DNA from: Chloroflexota bacterium
Lineage (GTDB): Bacteria > Chloroflexota > Chloroflexia > Chloroflexales > Herpetosiphonaceae
Direction of reading: 5' to 3'
NCBI GenBank assembly: GCA_020161265.1
Contig: JAIUOC010000002.1
Coordinates: 248,001-312,000 of the forward strand
Length of the DNA stretch: 64,000 nucleotides
The notes under the pieces were generated by a model, which was given only the letters and a program-made list of their open reading frames with translations, was not told the origin of the DNA and did not search any database. Positions 62,008 through 64,000 of this stretch are shown piece by piece (within the stretch, counting starts at the first letter, position 1; every line of letters begins with the position of its first letter). A program made the position numbers and the translations under genes.

Positions 62008-63399
62008 CTAACGACCCCAATCAATGCTCCCTTCAGCATCGACATTTTGAATCAAGGGAGTGCTCAGTTTGGTTTTGGGGTCGTAGAGTTGAATCGTGCC
62101 ACTCCCACCAGGCGTACAAGCGAACCCATCGTTGGCGCAAACCACGAGTGCTAAAATCTCGCCTGCAGGTGCCCACGTAGCCTGCGAAACATACTCTGTT
62201 CCAGGATCAACCAGCGCTGAAACTTCAATTGGAATATCAATATAATTAATAATTTGAGGTTGATTGCCTGTGTGCACAAGATTCAACATTGGGCTACCTT
62301 TGGCTCCCAGCGAGATAAATGCGGCTCCATCACCACGCAAACTTGGCCGCACGCTGGCACTTTGCACATCCAAAGCTAAACCAATTGGCTTAGTTCCACC
62401 ATTAATTGGATCGATCTGTTCAATCGTGCTGAAATCAATCAAGATTCGGTAGCCAATAAAACCAAAGCTATACAAGGCGCTACCATCACGGTTCCAGAAC
62501 GGTGCATAGAAAATACGCCGTGGATCAGGGAAGGCGGCATTTTGTACCGGAGCACTCACCGGAGTCCAGCCATTTTGCCCTTGGCGACCAACCAAACCAA
62601 CCGTGTTAAAGCCTTCGTTGATATCGCCAATTGTTGGTGAAACATAGGCTAAGCGTTTGCCATCAGGCGACCATGCTGGCTGGCAGCCTTGGGCAATCGT
62701 CGTGCTGGTATCGCTATTCAAATCAACCACAATCAATTGGCTATCGTTGGCACAAGCCAAAGGATAGCGATTATCAGGACTGCCGCTGACCACCGCCAAG
62801 GCTGTGCTATCAGGTGCCCAACGTGGCGCTTCATTGACATTTTGGGTCAAGGCTTGGCGATTTTCACCATCGCGATCAGCCACAAACAGCGTGCGATTAT
62901 CCAAATAGGCAATCTTAGTGCCATTTGGTGAAACGCGGGCCAACTCGCCCTGCTCAGCAATCAGTTGCTCGCTTTTAGCTTTAACATCATAGCTCCACAA
63001 TGCGCCTGCTCGCTCAAAGAAAATCAAGCCACTACTCGCGCTGGGTGGAGCAGGAGTTGCAGTTGGCTCAGGGGTTGGCGTTTCGGTTGGCAACGGAGTC
63101 TCGGTTGGCGTTGGGCTTTCCAAGGGCGTTGGGCTTGGCAACGGCGTAACCGTAATCGGTCCAAGATTAAGGGTTGGGCTAGCCTGCACATTACTTGCGC
63201 CAGTTGGCGTTGGTGCACCTGGCTCAGCAGTTGCAGTAGCTGTGGCGGTTGGGCGTTGCAGCGCTTGGTTTACTAAAGCAAAAGCCGTTGCAGTTTGTTG
63301 ACGTAAATTCGGTGTAACGGTGATATTAACTGTTGCTGGGGCTGTACTGCATCCTACAAGAATGGCTGACAGCAGCAACCAAGAAACCAATCGACACAT
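62008..63399 (-). CDS. TolB-like beta-propeller lipoprotein
   Basis: A 463-residue exported lipoprotein. The signal ends in the lipobox VGCS (Cys17). A Pro/Thr-rich linker (about 45-125, PTATATATAEP, TPTETPLPTETPTPEPT) tethers a WD40-like TolB/PD40 propeller (about 127-463), with repeats such as ARVSPNGTKIAYLDN, PRWAPDSTALAVVSG and PAWSPDGKRLAYVSP. Such domains bind protein or glycan partners at the cell surface. The function is unknown. The gene is transcribed toward the HTH-sandwich gene and preceded by the terminal glycosyltransferase gene 24 bases upstream; the two may share a transcript. Confidence 0.87.
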   Translation of the reverse strand: MCRLVSWLLLSAILVGCSTAPATVNITVTPNLRQQTATAFALVNQALQRPTATATATAEPGAPTPTGASNVQASPTLNLGPITVTPLPSPTPLESPTPTETPLPTETPTPEPTATPAPPSASSGLIFFERAGALWSYDVKAKSEQLIAEQGELARVSPNGTKIAYLDNRTLFVADRDGENRQALTQNVNEAPRWAPDSTALAVVSGSPDNRYPLACANDSQLIVVDLNSDTSTTIAQGCQPAWSPDGKRLAYVSPTIGDINEGFNTVGLVGRQGQNGWTPVSAPVQNAAFPDPRRIFYAPFWNRDGSALYSFGFIGYRILIDFSTIEQIDPINGGTKPIGLALDVQSASVRPSLRGDGAAFISLGAKGSPMLNLVHTGNQPQIINYIDIPIEVSALVDPGTEYVSQATWAPAGEILALVVCANDGFACTPGGSGTIQLYDPKTKLSTPLIQNVDAEGSIDWGR

Positions 63400-63423
63400 A
63401 CGCCTTTTCTCCTACACAGTAAC

Positions 63424-64000
63424 TTAATCATACCCAGTCAGCGCACGCTGTGGTTGTTGAGTAAGTAGTGCCCAATAGAGTTGCTCAACTTGCTCAGCCA
63501 CAATCGTCGTCGCTAAACGGGTTTGGGCCGTTTGATAAGCAGCTCGGCCCAATTGTTCAGCTCGTTGTGGATTATGCAGCAATGCTGCCGCCAAAACTCC
63601 CAATTGCTTCGCTGAGCGGGCCAAATAACCATTCTGGCCATGCTGAATTAAATCGGGGGTGCCGCCTGTAGCCATTGCCACAATTGGCATACCCACAGCA
63701 CAAGCCTCGAGCAAAACCCGACTCAGTGGTTCGCCCCATGTTGATGGAAAGAGCAAGAGCTTGGCCCCCGCCATCAAACGCAAAACCTCGTCATGCTCAA
63801 CCCAATCCAATGCTAAAACCTCAACCCCTTGGGCTTGAATTTCCGCGACAAGCTCTGGATTTTTGCCGCCAGCAATGACAAGGGTTGCAAGCCCACCAGC
63901 CGCCCGAAAACTAGCCATGATTTCGGGTAGCAAATAGGCTCCTTTGTTGCGGGCTAATTTGCCAGTAAACAAGATATATGGTTGATTAATGGTCGTTTTA
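63424..64000 (-). CDS. Glycosyltransferase family 4 (5' partial at window end)
   Basis: C-terminal half of a GT-B, GT4-type glycosyltransferase. The frame is open to the right window edge (residues before the first in-frame TTG at 63972 read KTTINQPYI), so the N-terminal half lies outside. Visible: FTGKLARNKGAYLLPEIM, WVEHDEVLRLMAGAKLLLFPSTWGEPLSRVLLEACAVGMPIVAMATGGTPDLI, the nucleotide-sugar motif with E(x7)E spacing. Sugar and acceptor are unknown. Confidence 0.88.
   Translation of the reverse strand, partial: KTTINQPYILFTGKLARNKGAYLLPEIMASFRAAGGLATLVIAGGKNPELVAEIQAQGVEVLALDWVEHDEVLRLMAGAKLLLFPSTWGEPLSRVLLEACAVGMPIVAMATGGTPDLIQHGQNGYLARSAKQLGVLAAALLHNPQRAEQLGRAAYQTAQTRLATTIVAEQVEQLYWALLTQQPQRALTGYD

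Noticed and set aside
1-64000. CRISPR arrays, insertion sequences, prophage or tRNA genes
   Set aside because: By eye no regularly spaced direct repeats, transposase ORFs, phage structural genes or cloverleaf candidates were found; short or diverged ones could be missed.

Overview
The window looks like a chromosomal segment of a filamentous gliding Chloroflexota bacterium, most likely Herpetosiphon or a close relative. This is inferred from moderate GC content, proline/threonine-rich linkers in secreted proteins, a CruF-type carotenoid gene, very large multi-PAS kinases and many ATGA/TAATG gene overlaps. No database search was possible. I see no rRNA, tRNA, CRISPR array, insertion sequence or prophage. 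Both ends cut through glycosyltransferase genes.

Layout. 0-10 kb (+): a membrane glycosyltransferase (partial), SelB, an HExxH metalloprotease, a TPR membrane protein, then a tightly packed run of a MDMPI-type protein, a membrane protein, two purine/MTA-phosphorylase-like proteins, two tandem methionine aminopeptidases and LspA, closed by a terminator. 10-22.4 kb: a TPR-GGDEF diguanylate cyclase, a GTPase-like/Roadblock fusion, a secreted nuclease, an MFS transporter, a bacterial expansin, glutamine synthetase, a PAS histidine kinase, a PHA-type regulator and a patatin. 22.4-28.6 kb (-): a complete oppABCDF-type peptide importer. 28.6-31 kb (-): a sugar-nucleotide transferase coupled to an AAA ATPase and a small protein.

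31.5-44.7 kb is a signalling block, almost all on the minus strand: a class III cyclase/ATPase/TPR protein, three response regulators, an acetyltransferase, an 1877-residue histidine kinase with a canonical LOV blue-light motif, and a threonine-synthase-like enzyme fused to a receiver domain and overlapped by a stand-alone receiver. 44.8-54.4 kb: CruF, a GT4 glycosyltransferase, MobA overlapping a CHAT caspase-like protein, a single-chain M16 protease pair, an RsbR-like STAS protein and a MalY-type C-S lyase.

54.5-61.9 kb is the most unusual part. Two nearly identical 74-residue LuxR-type HTH proteins each sit beside a secreted-protein gene. Each shares an identical 52-bp non-coding block with two GCTAGG/CCTAGC inverted repeats whose centres are exactly 30 bp apart. 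Between the two copies lies a two-gene operon of an FHA-winged-helix regulator and a Ser/Thr kinase with a probable extracytoplasmic beta-sandwich sensor. A similar sandwich is joined to a cytoplasmic HTH in the last gene of the island. I read this as a compact kinase-to-FHA-regulator pathway embedded in duplicated HTH/operator/exported-protein cassettes. The parts are visible in the sequence; the wiring is inference.

Three unrelated exported proteins (nuclease, expansin, C39-type peptidase) end in a similar short tail (aromatic-Leu-Pro-[Tyr/Leu]-[Val/Thr]) after flexible linkers or domains, a candidate C-terminal sorting or anchoring signal.
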